Positions 1-9,054 of a DNA stretch of 64,000 nt are shown piece by piece. How positions within the stretch are numbered: the first letter of the stretch is position 1; each line of letters begins with the position of its first letter. The stretch is from JANYLB01 sp963837715 (GTDB taxonomy: Bacteria > Actinomycetota > Acidimicrobiia > IMCC26256 > JANYLB01), in NCBI GenBank assembly GCA_963837715.1, contig CAWIOF010000002.1, positions 2,108,001 through 2,172,000 of the forward strand, written 5' to 3'. The notes below the pieces were generated by a model. The model had not been told where the DNA came from. It saw nothing but the letters and a program-made list of their open reading frames with translations, and did not search any database. Both the position numbers and the translations under genes were made by a program.

Positions 1-1695
1 GCCCTCGGCCTCCTCGTCGTAGAACTCGATGCGCTCTGCGAGCTCGGGGGCGATCGCCTCGACGTAGGCCTTGATCTCCTCGTACAAGCCCTTGTCGTCG
101 ATGCTGACGCCGCGGTACTCCTTCGTGAACTCCTCACGGATGCGGCGCACGACGAGCGGCGGCTCCTTGTACAGGAGGGTCGCGCGGTTGGCCTTGGCAA
201 CCAGGCCGGAGATCTGCTCCCACTGCGCCCGGAGCCGGAGCATGTCGCGCGTCAGCTCCTCGGGCGTCGCGCCCTCGGCCGCGGTGCGCACGATCAGACC
301 GGCGTCTTCGGGCTTGATGCCGTCGAGGACCCGTCGGAGCCGCTTGCGTTCATCGTCGGGGAGGCGCTTCGAGATGCCGTAGGTCTTCGGCTGGCCCGGC
401 ACCATCACCACGAAGCGCCCGGCGAGGCTGACCTCCTGGGTGAGGCGAGCCCCCTTGTGGCCGATCGGGTTCTTCGTGACCTGCACGAGGATCATCTGGC
501 CGTTCTTGAGCAGCCGCTCGATCTTCGGTTCCTTCTCCTCGACCTCCGACTCGTCGAATGCGACGTCGCCCCGGTAGAGGACCCCGTTCTTCGGTGTGCC
601 GATGTCGATGAAGGCGGCTTCCATGCCGGGCAGCACGTTCTGCACCCGGCCCAGGTAGATGTTGCCGTCGATCGACGTGTCGTCGTCTTCGGGCCGGCTC
701 ACCGAGTGCTCGACGAGCGCGCGCCCTTCGAGGACCGCGATCTGCGTTGCCGTACCGGGCGCGACGTGGACGCCCATCAGGTACCGGCCCACCGCACGAC
801 CCTTGCGTGTCTGGCCCCTCCGTCGTTGGAGGGCCGCCTCGTCGAGCTCGTCGAGGCCGACGCCGTCGCCGAGGCCGAGGTCGGCCTCGACGGTGGTCGG
901 TCGGGGCTCACCGGTGCGCGACTTCGAGCGACCGCGTCCGCCCCGTCGTCGGCGACGGGGCGTCCGGGGGGTGCCGTCTTCGTTCGTCTCGGACCCGTTG
1001 CCGCCGGCGTGGTTGCCGTCGGCGCGGCCTCCTCCAGCCTGCGACGACCGGGAATCGCGCCCGCGGGAACGCCCCCCGCCGCCGGCGCCATCGCCCTGCG
1101 ACGGCGGTGCCGGCGCGGGGCGGGTGTCGCCGATCCGCGGGGTCCGGAGCCCGGCGTCTTCCGCCGCGGCTTCCGCCACGTCGTCGGTGGTCAGCCCGCG
1201 ATCAGCCTGCGGATCGGTGTAGTCCTCGTTCCGGGAACCGGGCCGACGCCCGGGGTCGCCGGCGGGGCGTGACGTTCGCACACGGCTCCGGTCGTCGCTT
1301 CCGGAGTCGTCGGCGCCGTCGTCGTCAGAGTCTGAGTCGTCGCCGTCGGAGTCGAGAGCGCTCCCCGAGCCGTCGCCCGGACGCTTGCGGTTCCGGCCGC
1401 CGCGGGAACCTCGCCGGCGCCGCTTGCGCGGCGCGCCGTCGGCGTCGGTCTCGCCGCCCCCGCTGCCGTCGCGGGACGCGCCCGACCCCGCCGCGCCGTT
1501 CTCGGACGTGCGGGCGAGCGCGTCAGTGGTGGGCGGTGTCGGTGCGGGGCGCGGGGGTGGCGACGAGGGCGCAGGAACGGCCGCACCGGTCGGTGCAGGC
1601 GTCGTCGATGCGGGATCGTCGATGCGGGAGTCGTCGGCACCGGAGCCGGCGAGGCTCCCGTGGTCTGATCGTCGGACATGGGTTCCTTCTCTCAC
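1..1695 (-). CDS. rng: Ribonuclease E/G (3' end cut by window edge)
   Basis: RNase E/G endoribonuclease, which cuts single-stranded RNA in mRNA decay and rRNA maturation. 565 codons lie in the window. The first ~290 residues are low-complexity (Pro/Ala, then Arg/Gly/Asp-rich tracts) and look disordered. The S1-like domain follows at ~330-420, with the family signature GNIYLGRVQNVLPGMEAAF near residue 345 and then conserved text such as NGVLYRGDV. The catalytic metal-binding aspartates should lie beyond the left edge. Start choice: an ATG at 1679 opens a frame that misses the domain. The domain frame stays open up to a GTG at 1695, which overlaps the stop of the upstream gene as GTGA, so I take 1695. 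It lies downstream of the two radical-SAM-linked genes, the usual actinobacterial order. Confidence 0.93.
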   Translation of the reverse strand, partial: MREGTHVRRSDHGSLAGSGADDSRIDDPASTTPAPTGAAVPAPSSPPPRPAPTPPTTDALARTSENGAAGSGASRDGSGGGETDADGAPRKRRRRGSRGGRNRKRPGDGSGSALDSDGDDSDSDDDGADDSGSDDRSRVRTSRPAGDPGRRPGSRNEDYTDPQADRGLTTDDVAEAAAEDAGLRTPRIGDTRPAPAPPSQGDGAGGGGRSRGRDSRSSQAGGGRADGNHAGGNGSETNEDGTPRTPRRRRRGGRGRSKSRTGEPRPTTVEADLGLGDGVGLDELDEAALQRRRGQTRKGRAVGRYLMGVHVAPGTATQIAVLEGRALVEHSVSRPEDDDTSIDGNIYLGRVQNVLPGMEAAFIDIGTPKNGVLYRGDVAFDESEVEEKEPKIERLLKNGQMILVQVTKNPIGHKGARLTQEVSLAGRFVVMVPGQPKTYGISKRLPDDERKRLRRVLDGIKPEDAGLIVRTAAEGATPEELTRDMLRLRAQWEQISGLVAKANRATLLYKEPPLVVRRIREEFTKEYRGVSIDDKGLYEEIKAYVEAIAPELAERIEFYDEEAEG

Positions 1696-2468
1696 GAGGC
1701 CCGTGCCTCGAGCACGGGTACGCGCGGGTCGGCTTCGAGCGGCTCCAGCCGCGCGCCGACGCGCTCGATCCATTGATGGGTGCGGAGCACCCGCCCCTCG
1801 GTGAAGACCGGGCCGCTCGGAGCGGCGACGGCGTTCAGCGCGGCGACGACGTCGCCAGGACGGGCGTTGCGGGGTTGTGTTGCCAACTCGAGGCGGAGCG
1901 ACGCGTTCGACGCGTCCACTTCGAGCAGTTCCATGGCGCGGATCGCGGGGCGGACATCTTCGGCCACCTCACGACCCTTGCGGGTCCGACTGATCTCCAG
2001 GCTCGGCGCAGCGAGCACCGAAGCGACGGTCTCAGCCGCGGCCTCGGGGGTCGACGCTCCACCGGCGATCTGGTGGACCACTTCGAGTCGGTACTCGACC
2101 GCGGTGATCGCTTCCTGGAGCGACGGAGCCCGATCGGCGATCGGCGCGACACCGGTGACGTCGATTCCCTCGGGCAGGGCGATGCTGAGTGCCTCGGGGA
2201 ACCGGTCGAGCCCGTCGGGTCCTTCGGCTCCGGGATCGTGGGTGAGCTCGACATCGAGGTACTCGGCGTCGCTCTCGTGGCCGACCGACAGGGCGAGGCC
2301 GAAACCCACCTTGGGTCGCGGCGCGAATCCGAGGGTGAAGGCGAGGGGGAGCTGCTCGACGCGGAACGCGCGCTCGAAGTTCCGGGCGACGTCGCGGTGA
2401 CCGATGAACCGCACCGGCCCGCGCTTGCAGAAGCGGATGCGGACCGGGAACCCGGCATCGCCCTTCAC
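1692..2468 (-). CDS. TIGR03936 family radical SAM-associated protein (DUF2344)
   Basis: A 258-residue protein of the DUF2344/TIGR03936 family, which in most lineages is encoded next to, or fused to, the TIGR03960 radical SAM protein. Its biochemical role is not established. The conserved N-terminus reads FPVRIRFCKRGPVRFIGHRD, followed by a region with PRPKVGFGLALSVG. The frame is open further upstream, but that part lies inside the radical SAM gene. The GTG at 2468 overlaps that gene's TGA as GTGA and puts the conserved start eight residues in. Its own stop overlaps the RNase E/G start the same way, so the three genes look translationally coupled. Confidence 0.88.
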   Translation of the reverse strand: MKGDAGFPVRIRFCKRGPVRFIGHRDVARNFERAFRVEQLPLAFTLGFAPRPKVGFGLALSVGHESDAEYLDVELTHDPGAEGPDGLDRFPEALSIALPEGIDVTGVAPIADRAPSLQEAITAVEYRLEVVHQIAGGASTPEAAAETVASVLAAPSLEISRTRKGREVAEDVRPAIRAMELLEVDASNASLRLELATQPRNARPGDVVAALNAVAAPSGPVFTEGRVLRTHQWIERVGARLEPLEADPRVPVLEARAS

Positions 2469-4423
2469 GGCGTCGCCGGGGCCGGAGCGGCGGCCTTGGT
2501 GGGGAGCAACGTGACCGGAACCGCACCGCCGGTGCTGAGGTCCTGGCCGGTGCCCTGACTTCCGCCGGCAGGCGCGGTCGCCGAGGCCACGACGTGCTCG
2601 ATCGCGTACTGCGTGCACACGCCGCAGTCGTAGCACGGGGTCCAGCGGCAATCGGGGAGACCGTGTTCGGCGAGTGCCTGCTTCCAGTCCTGCCAGAGGA
2701 AGTCACGGTGGAGGCCCGCGGCGACGTGGTCCCACGGCAGGATCTCGTGTTCGTCGCGGTGGCGGGTGACGTACCAGTCGGGGTCGAGGCCGGCTGCGGC
2801 CATGCCGTCGAGCCAGCGGCTCAGCTCGAACCGCTCGCTCCACTCCTGGAAGGTGCCACCGTGGCGCCACACGTGCTCGATCGCGGCGCCGACCCGCCGG
2901 TCGCCGCGGCTCACGATGCCTTCGGCGAACGACGCCTCAGGGTCGTGCCACCGCAGCTGCACCCCGGTGCGCTTGGTCGCGTCGCGCAACATCGAGACCT
3001 TGCGCCGCATCTCGTCGACGCCGTTCTGTCCGAACCACTGGAAGGGCGTGTGCGCCTTCGGCACGAACCCACCGACCGACGCGGTGCAGCTGGCCTGCTT
3101 CGTGTACTTCTTCCCCACCGCGACCACGTTCTTCGCCAACTCGGCGATGCCCATCGTGTCTTCGTCCATCTCGGTGGGCAGGCCGGTGAGGAAGTAGAGC
3201 TTCACCCGCCGCCAACCCTGCGAGTACGCGCCGTCGACCGCGGCGTAGAGGTCTTCCTCGGTGATCATCTTGTTGATCACCTGGCGCAGTCGCCACGTGC
3301 CGGCCTCGGGCGCGAACGTGAGCCCGGTGCGCTTCACCTTCTGGATCTCGGTCGCGATGCCGACCGTGAACGCGTCGACCCGCAGCGACGGCAACGAGAG
3401 CCCGACGTTGCCGCAGCCCGACTGCTCGTTGACGAGGTCGGCGACGAGACCGTCGATGCCGGAGAAGTCGGCGCTCGACAACGACGTGAGCGCAACCTGG
3501 TCGTAGCCGGTGCGGCGGAGTCCGTCTTCGACCATCGTGCGCACCTGCTCGACCGGGCGTTCGCGCACCGGCCGGGTGATCATCCCCGCCTGGCAGAAGC
3601 GACACCCACGGGTGCAGCCCCGGAAGATCTCCACGTTCAGCCGGTCGTGGACCACTTCGATCAGGGGGACGAGCTGGCGCTTCGGGTACGGCCAGTCGGC
3701 GAGGTCGGCGACGGTGCGCTTCTCGACCCGCTCGGGGATGTCGGGGTACCGGGGCTCGACCGCGGCGATCCGCGGCCCGTCGTACGCCACGTCGTACATC
3801 GACGGCACGTAGACACCGGGGATCGTGGCGAGGTCGTGGAGCACGGCTTCGCGTGAGGCACGGCCGCCGCGCTTCCACGCACCGATCACCTCGGTGATCT
3901 CGCCGACGGGTTCCTCGCCGTCGCCGATCACGAAGGCATCGACGAAGTCGGCGTACGGCTCGGGGTTGAACGTGCAGTGCCCACCGGCCAGCACGAGCGG
4001 GTGGTCGGGGCTGCGCTGCTCGGCCCGGACGGGCACGCCGGCGAGGTCGATGCAGTTCAGGAGGTTCGTGGCCACCAACTCGGCGGAGAGGTTGAAGGCG
4101 AGCACGTCGAAGTCGCCGGCCGCCCGGTGCGTGTCGACCGAGAAGAGCGGTACGCCCGACGCCCGGAGCTCGGCTTCGAGATCGGACCAGGGCGCGTAGG
4201 AACGCTCGGCGACTGCGTCGTCGCGCTCGTTGAGGATCTCGTAGAGGATCTGGAGCCCCTGGTTGGGCAGCCCGATCTCGTAGGTGTCGGGATAGAGCAG
4301 CAGCCACGCGACCTGACCGGGAAGGTGGTCCGGTCGGACGCTGCCGCGCTCCATTCCGATGTAGCGAGCGGGCTTCTCGACCCTGGCCAGGAGCGGTTCT
4401 ATCCGCGGCCAGAGGCTTGACAT
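2465..4423 (-). CDS. TIGR03960 family B12-binding-type radical SAM protein
   Basis: A 652-residue radical SAM enzyme of unknown substrate. The N-terminal part resembles the B12-binding-like region of the family. The 4Fe-4S cluster motif C-x3-C-x2-C is seen as CTRGCRFCQAG near residue 268, and a second cysteine cluster (CYDCGVC) lies near the C-terminus. Two ATGs are possible, at 4429 and 4423. I prefer 4423, which gives the usual MSSLWPRIEPLL start and lies 7 nt after a TAGGCT -10 box, implying a leaderless mRNA. It is the first gene of the radical SAM/DUF2344/RNase set, next to the rod-shape genes. Confidence 0.9.
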   Translation of the reverse strand: MSSLWPRIEPLLARVEKPARYIGMERGSVRPDHLPGQVAWLLLYPDTYEIGLPNQGLQILYEILNERDDAVAERSYAPWSDLEAELRASGVPLFSVDTHRAAGDFDVLAFNLSAELVATNLLNCIDLAGVPVRAEQRSPDHPLVLAGGHCTFNPEPYADFVDAFVIGDGEEPVGEITEVIGAWKRGGRASREAVLHDLATIPGVYVPSMYDVAYDGPRIAAVEPRYPDIPERVEKRTVADLADWPYPKRQLVPLIEVVHDRLNVEIFRGCTRGCRFCQAGMITRPVRERPVEQVRTMVEDGLRRTGYDQVALTSLSSADFSGIDGLVADLVNEQSGCGNVGLSLPSLRVDAFTVGIATEIQKVKRTGLTFAPEAGTWRLRQVINKMITEEDLYAAVDGAYSQGWRRVKLYFLTGLPTEMDEDTMGIAELAKNVVAVGKKYTKQASCTASVGGFVPKAHTPFQWFGQNGVDEMRRKVSMLRDATKRTGVQLRWHDPEASFAEGIVSRGDRRVGAAIEHVWRHGGTFQEWSERFELSRWLDGMAAAGLDPDWYVTRHRDEHEILPWDHVAAGLHRDFLWQDWKQALAEHGLPDCRWTPCYDCGVCTQYAIEHVVASATAPAGGSQGTGQDLSTGGAVPVTLLPTKAAAPAPATP

Positions 4424-4430
4424 CCCCATC

Positions 4431-4436
4431 AGCCTA
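4431..4436 (-). promoter_or_regulatory. Predicted -10 box of the radical SAM gene
   Basis: TAGGCT on the minus strand, 7 nt before the ATG at 4423, in the 45-bp gap after rodA. Transcription would begin at or within a base or two of the ATG. No clear -35 box was found. Confidence 0.45.
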
Positions 4437-4468
4437 GTTGGCGGCGCGTCCTGTCCGAAACGGTCAGA

Positions 4469-5632
4469 TCAGCTGAACCTACGCATGTGGACGTTCGCGA
4501 CCAGACCGATGCAGGCGAAGCAGACGATCGTCGACGAACCGCCGTAGCTCATGAACGGCAACGGGATCCCGGTGATCGGCATGATCCCCATCGTCATCCC
4601 GACGTTCTCGAAGATCTGGAACGTGAACATCGCGATGACGCCGACACACACCAGCGTGCCGAAGAAGTCGTTGCTGAGCCGGGCCGTTCGCCAGGTCCGC
4701 CACACCACCACCGCGAACAGGGCGAGCAGGGTCGCGGCGCCGACGAAGCCGAGCTCCTCCCCCACCGCCGTGAAGATGAAGTCGGTGTGCTGCTCCGGGA
4801 CGAACCGACCGTTCGTCTGGGTGCCCTCACCCAGGCCCTCGCCGGTGAGCCCACCGTTCGCGATGGCGATCTTCGACTGGTCGAGGTTGTAGGTGGTGCC
4901 GCGGGTGTCGCCGCCCTGGTCGAGGAACGACGTGAGTCGGTCGACCTGATACTGCTTCAGCACCCCGAGGTTGACCGCGCCGATCGCGCCGGTGACCACG
5001 ATCAGGGCGAGGATCGCGAGGTAGCGACCCTTGACGCCGCCGATGGTGAGCATCGCGAACGAGATCGCACCGAGCACGAGCGCGGTCCCGAGGTCGGGCT
5101 GGAGCATCACCAGTGCGAGCGGCAGCCCGCAGATGACGACCGCCACCACGACGCGCCGGAACCCGAAGTCGTTGCGATGCAGGTGGCAGTAGGCCGCGAG
5201 CATCAGGATCAGGAAGAACTTGGTGAACTCCGAGGGCTGCAGCTGGAACGCGCCCAGCTGGAACCGGGCCTGACTCCCCTTGGCGATCGTGCCCACGCCG
5301 GGCACGAGCACGGCGACGAGCAGGAACATCATGCCGAGGTAGCCGATCGGAGCCAGGTCGCGGAGCTTGCGGTAGTCGATCGCCATGACCGCCGACATCG
5401 CGAGCACGCCGAGGACGATCCAGATCGCTTGGCGGTTCACGTAGTACAGCGAGCCCACGCCCTCTTCGCGGGTGCGGGCCTTCGTCGCCGAGTAGATCAT
5501 CACGAGGCCGAGACCGGCCAGCGAGAGGGTGGCGCCGATCAGGACGACGTCGAGGTGCCGCAACGGAGTCGAGAGGAGGCGGGCGCGCCGGTCCGACAGG
5601 ACCACCGATGTGGGGGCGGTACGCATCGCCAT
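4469..5632 (-). CDS. rodA: Rod shape-determining protein RodA (SEDS glycosyltransferase)
   Basis: SEDS-family membrane peptidoglycan glycosyltransferase that polymerises lipid II with PBP2 during cell elongation. The 387 residues form about ten membrane segments, the first at ~30-50 (VVLIGATLSLAGLGLVMIYS). The C-terminal family signature is clear: ENVGMTMGIMPITGIPLPFM followed by SYGGSS. It lies 19 bp downstream of the PBP2 gene, and the pair works with MreBCD in the elongasome. Length is normal for RodA. FtsW is the only close alternative, and the mre/mrdA context argues for RodA. Confidence 0.95.
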   Translation of the reverse strand: MAMRTAPTSVVLSDRRARLLSTPLRHLDVVLIGATLSLAGLGLVMIYSATKARTREEGVGSLYYVNRQAIWIVLGVLAMSAVMAIDYRKLRDLAPIGYLGMMFLLVAVLVPGVGTIAKGSQARFQLGAFQLQPSEFTKFFLILMLAAYCHLHRNDFGFRRVVVAVVICGLPLALVMLQPDLGTALVLGAISFAMLTIGGVKGRYLAILALIVVTGAIGAVNLGVLKQYQVDRLTSFLDQGGDTRGTTYNLDQSKIAIANGGLTGEGLGEGTQTNGRFVPEQHTDFIFTAVGEELGFVGAATLLALFAVVVWRTWRTARLSNDFFGTLVCVGVIAMFTFQIFENVGMTMGIMPITGIPLPFMSYGGSSTIVCFACIGLVANVHMRRFS

Positions 5633-5651
5633 CTCGATCAGGCCGCCACGA

Positions 5652-7592
5652 TCAGTCGGCCGTCGTCGACCCGGCGACGCGGATCGGCGTGAGGGGGAGA
5701 CCGTTGAGCGCCTCGATCACGCGCTTGACGATGGGGGCCGCGGTATCGGAGCCGAACCCGCCCTCTTCGACGATCGCGACGACGATGTACTGCGGTTGGT
5801 CGGGCGCAGGATCAACAGGAGTGATCGCGGCGAAAACCGAGGTGTCCTGCTTCCCGGAGACCTCGGCGGTCCCGGTCTTGCCGGCCACGTCGACCTGATC
5901 GAGCGGGAAGTCGGCGAAGACGCTGCTCGCGGTGCCCCGATCGTCGCGGACGGCTCCCTGCAACCCGCCGACGATGGCGTCGCGCGCGCCCGGAGGGAGT
6001 GCCACCTTGGCCCGCTCGGTCGGTGGGATCTCCCGGACCACCTGCTGGTCGAGATCGAGCACCTGCGAGGCGACTCGCGGGGTGAACACCGTGCCACCGT
6101 TCGCGACAGCCTCGTAGGCCCCCGCGAGCTGCAGCGGGGTGACGAGCAGGTCACCCTGGCCGACAGCCAGGTTGATGTTGTCGCCCGGCAGCCACTCCGC
6201 GTACGGGAAGGCGTCGGGTCGCTCGTCGTGGACCGCCTGCTTCCAGGCCGAGTCGGGCACCCGGCCCTCGGCCTCACCGGAGAGCGGGATCCCGCTCAGC
6301 GCCCCGAAGCCGAGAGTCCTGGCTTCGTCCTGGATGGCGTTGCCGGTCGGCTCGTTCCGGTGGAAGTCGCCCCAGAAGGCCCGGCCGATCTCGTAGAAGT
6401 ACACGTCGCTCGACACGGTCAACGCCTCGGGGAGATCCACGTAGCCGTGCGCTTCGTCGCCGGCGTTGCAGAACTTCCCACCCTCGACCTTGAGGTCGAT
6501 GCAGCCGTTGTCGTCGACGGTGGTCCCCGGCGAGATCTGTCCGGTCGTGAGGCCGGCGAGCGACGTGACGAGCTTGAAGGTGGAGCCCGGTGCGTACTGC
6601 CCCTGGATGGCGCGGTTCAGCAGCGGGTAGTGGTTCGCGGGATCGTTGAGCCAGTCGTAGGTGGCGGTCGGGATCCCGTCGGAGAACTCGTTCGGGTCGT
6701 AGGTCGGGTTCGAGGCCATGGCCACGACCGATCCGGTCTTGGCGTCGAGCACCACCACCGAACCCGCCGGCGCGGCGTACTCCTCGAAGCTCTCCTTGAT
6801 GGCCCTGTTCTGGATGTCGCGCGCCGAGACCATCGCCTCGTTCAGCGCGGCCTCTGCCGCGGTCTGGATGTCGAGGTCGAGGGTGAGCTGCACGTCGTTG
6901 CCCGGGACCGGCTTCGTGGTGCCCAACGTCTTGAGGACCCGTCCCTGCACGTCGACCTCGAGCCGTTCCTTTCCGGACTTGCCGCGCAGGTCGGGTTCGT
7001 AGCTGCGTTCCACCCCCGACTTCCCGATCTCGTCGCCGAGTTGGTACGTGCCCTTCGCCTGGGTCGCGCTCTCCTCCTCGTTGATCTCGCCGACGTACCC
7101 GAGGACCTGGGCGGCCAACGATCCCTGCGGGTATCGACGCACGGCGCGGGGCTTCGCCTCCACGCCCGGGAAGTCGGCCTTGTGCTCACCGATGTACGCG
7201 AGCGTGTCGATCGGCACGTCGACGCCGACTGGGACCGGCGTGTACGGCGACACCCGGGCATCGTCGAGCCGTTGGTCGATCTCGTCGACGGTCGTCCCGA
7301 GCAATGGCGCCAGCTCGGCCACCACCTGCTTGCGCGCGGCGGGCTCGAGGCTCCGGTCGATGGTGACGACGTTGGCGACCCGATTGTCGGCGAGGACCCG
7401 GCCCTTGGCGTCGAGGATCCGCCCCCGCGGCGCCGGCTCGGTGACGGTGCGGACCCGGTTGGCGTTGGCTGCGGTGGCAAGGGTGGTCCCGCCGGCGACC
7501 TGGAGGTACCAGAGGCGGGCGAACAACGCGCAGAAGAGCGCGAGCACGACGACGCCGACGATGCTGACCCGGACCCTGCTGCCTTCGATCAT
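5652..7592 (-). CDS. mrdA: Penicillin-binding protein 2 (elongasome transpeptidase)
   Basis: Class B penicillin-binding protein that cross-links new peptidoglycan with RodA. From the ATG at 7592 it has 646 residues: one N-terminal membrane anchor (VSIVGVVVLALFCALFARLW), a dimerisation domain, then the transpeptidase domain. Catalytic motifs are visible: GSTFKLV (nucleophile Ser and Lys), SSDVYFYEIG, and KTGTAE. The frame is open to a GTG at 7664, but those 24 codons are Pro/Gly-rich with about a third A/T in the third position, unlike the gene body. I therefore chose 7592, just before the anchor. Gene order mreD-mrdA-rodA is standard. Confidence 0.95.
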   Translation of the reverse strand: MIEGSRVRVSIVGVVVLALFCALFARLWYLQVAGGTTLATAANANRVRTVTEPAPRGRILDAKGRVLADNRVANVVTIDRSLEPAARKQVVAELAPLLGTTVDEIDQRLDDARVSPYTPVPVGVDVPIDTLAYIGEHKADFPGVEAKPRAVRRYPQGSLAAQVLGYVGEINEEESATQAKGTYQLGDEIGKSGVERSYEPDLRGKSGKERLEVDVQGRVLKTLGTTKPVPGNDVQLTLDLDIQTAAEAALNEAMVSARDIQNRAIKESFEEYAAPAGSVVVLDAKTGSVVAMASNPTYDPNEFSDGIPTATYDWLNDPANHYPLLNRAIQGQYAPGSTFKLVTSLAGLTTGQISPGTTVDDNGCIDLKVEGGKFCNAGDEAHGYVDLPEALTVSSDVYFYEIGRAFWGDFHRNEPTGNAIQDEARTLGFGALSGIPLSGEAEGRVPDSAWKQAVHDERPDAFPYAEWLPGDNINLAVGQGDLLVTPLQLAGAYEAVANGGTVFTPRVASQVLDLDQQVVREIPPTERAKVALPPGARDAIVGGLQGAVRDDRGTASSVFADFPLDQVDVAGKTGTAEVSGKQDTSVFAAITPVDPAPDQPQYIVVAIVEEGGFGSDTAAPIVKRVIEALNGLPLTPIRVAGSTTAD

Positions 7593-7641
7593 CGCGACCG
7601 GAGCGCCCGCGGGAGGAGAAGGGTCGGGAACGCGAGGGGGG

Positions 7642-8163
7642 TCACGCCCCCCATCTTCCCCCACGAACCCGGCTGGAGGTACGCGGCTCGTGCAACGCCC
7701 ACCCGACCAGCAGGAACACGAGTGGTGCGAGCACGGCGTCGTAGGTGGCGGAGATCACCACGACCCGGATCGAGTTGGAGTTCACGAGGTCCTCGGAGCC
7801 GAGGATCCCACCGACGAGCACGAAGACGGTGCCCCCGAGGAGTCCGCCGAGGCCGCCGAGGAGCGGAGCGGCCCAGCGACTCGATCGCACCATCCCGCCC
7901 TGGAGCACCCCCACGACGTATCCGGTGATGGCCCACGAGAGTGCCGAGAGACCCAAGGGGGTCCGAAGGAAGAGGTCGAGCAGCAACCCGCCCGAGAAGC
8001 CCACGATCGCTCCCGCGTTCGGGCCCTCGCGGTACGCCACGGCCACTGCGGTGACGAGGCCGAGGTCCGGGGCGACGCCGTCGACGCGGAGGTGCGGGAA
8101 CAGCGCGACCTGCACGATCACCATCACCACCACGAGGAGGCCGAGTCGGATCTGTTGGATCAC
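7642..8163 (-). CDS. mreD: Rod shape-determining protein MreD
   Basis: A 173-residue membrane protein with about five hydrophobic helices, placed between mreC and mrdA. MreD bridges the MreB/MreC scaffold and the PBP2-RodA enzymes. The motif GFSGGLLLDLFLRTPLGLSAL is typical of the family. It starts with GTG, 3 nt after the mreC stop. MreD sequences diverge strongly, so position supports the call as much as sequence does. Confidence 0.88.
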   Translation of the reverse strand: MIQQIRLGLLVVVMVIVQVALFPHLRVDGVAPDLGLVTAVAVAYREGPNAGAIVGFSGGLLLDLFLRTPLGLSALSWAITGYVVGVLQGGMVRSSRWAAPLLGGLGGLLGGTVFVLVGGILGSEDLVNSNSIRVVVISATYDAVLAPLVFLLVGWALHEPRTSSRVRGGRWGA

Positions 8164-8166
8164 CGC

Positions 8167-9033
8167 TCACCCCGTGGCGACGGGTGCGGGCGGCACGGCC
8201 GGAACCTCCGGCCACCGCAGCACGTCGAGGAACTCGAGCCGGGCCGCGTTGACGAGCGGCCGCAGCGTGATCCTCTGGTCGAGGTCGCCCGCCGTCTTCT
8301 CGACGGAGACGACCCGGGCCACCGGGAGCCCGGCCGGGAAGGCCGCGTTCTGGAGGCCGGCGGTGCTGACGACGTCGCCCTTGTTCACCTGCACGTCGGG
8401 GCTCACGAAGTCGAGCGTGAGCAGGTTGCTGCCCGCGCGACCCTTCGCGACGCCGGTGGCTCCGGTGGCATCGAAACGGACTCCCACCTCCGACGCAGGG
8501 TCGGTGAGGAGCAACACCGTCGACCGTTGCTTGGACGCGCTCGTGATCCGGCCGACGAGACCATCACCGGCGACGACGGGGTTCCCGACCGCGATCCCCG
8601 CGTCGGTCCCCTTGTTCAACTCGACGCTCGACACGAAGTTCCCGGGCGACGCCGACACGATCTGTGTCGCCACCGCAGGGATCCCGCCGACGAACGACAG
8701 CTGCGTGAGTCGCTTCAGCTCCTCGTTCTCGCGCAGCGCCGGTTCCGCGGCCTGGGCCCGGCTGCGGGCATCGGCGAGCTGCTTGCGCAGTCGAGCGTTC
8801 GTGGTCTTCAAGCCTGCGCTGTCGCTGATGCCGCTCCACCAGTCGCCGATGGGTCGGAACGCGTCGTCGACCGCGGTCTGCACCGGGGCGATGGCGTCGC
8901 GCGCTCCGTCGCGCGCGCCGGAGATGAGCCCCCCACCCGCGCCACGTTGATCGAGCGTGATCAACGTGACCGCGGTGAGCACGAGGAGCACGAGCACCGA
9001 ACGGCGGCGACTACTACGTCGGGAGACGACCAC
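8167..9033 (-). CDS. mreC: Rod shape-determining protein MreC
   Basis: A 288-residue single-pass membrane protein with a short Arg-rich cytoplasmic N-terminus, one membrane helix at ~12-28, a coiled-coil stretch at ~75-110 (TTNARLRKQLADARSRAQAA) and the periplasmic beta-barrel fold with GDGLVGRITSASKQRSTVLL. MreC links the cytoskeleton to cell-wall synthesis. A GTG start lies 21 bp after mreB. Length and order are normal for the family. Confidence 0.93.
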   Translation of the reverse strand: MVVSRRSSRRRSVLVLLVLTAVTLITLDQRGAGGGLISGARDGARDAIAPVQTAVDDAFRPIGDWWSGISDSAGLKTTNARLRKQLADARSRAQAAEPALRENEELKRLTQLSFVGGIPAVATQIVSASPGNFVSSVELNKGTDAGIAVGNPVVAGDGLVGRITSASKQRSTVLLLTDPASEVGVRFDATGATGVAKGRAGSNLLTLDFVSPDVQVNKGDVVSTAGLQNAAFPAGLPVARVVSVEKTAGDLDQRITLRPLVNAARLEFLDVLRWPEVPAVPPAPVATG

Positions 9034-9054
9034 GAGCTCGTGAACCCCTCGGGG

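Noticed and set aside
1191..1679. ATG at 1679 as start of RNase E/G
   Set aside because: This frame gives a 162-residue shadow without the S1 signature. The domain frame continues to the GTG at 1695.
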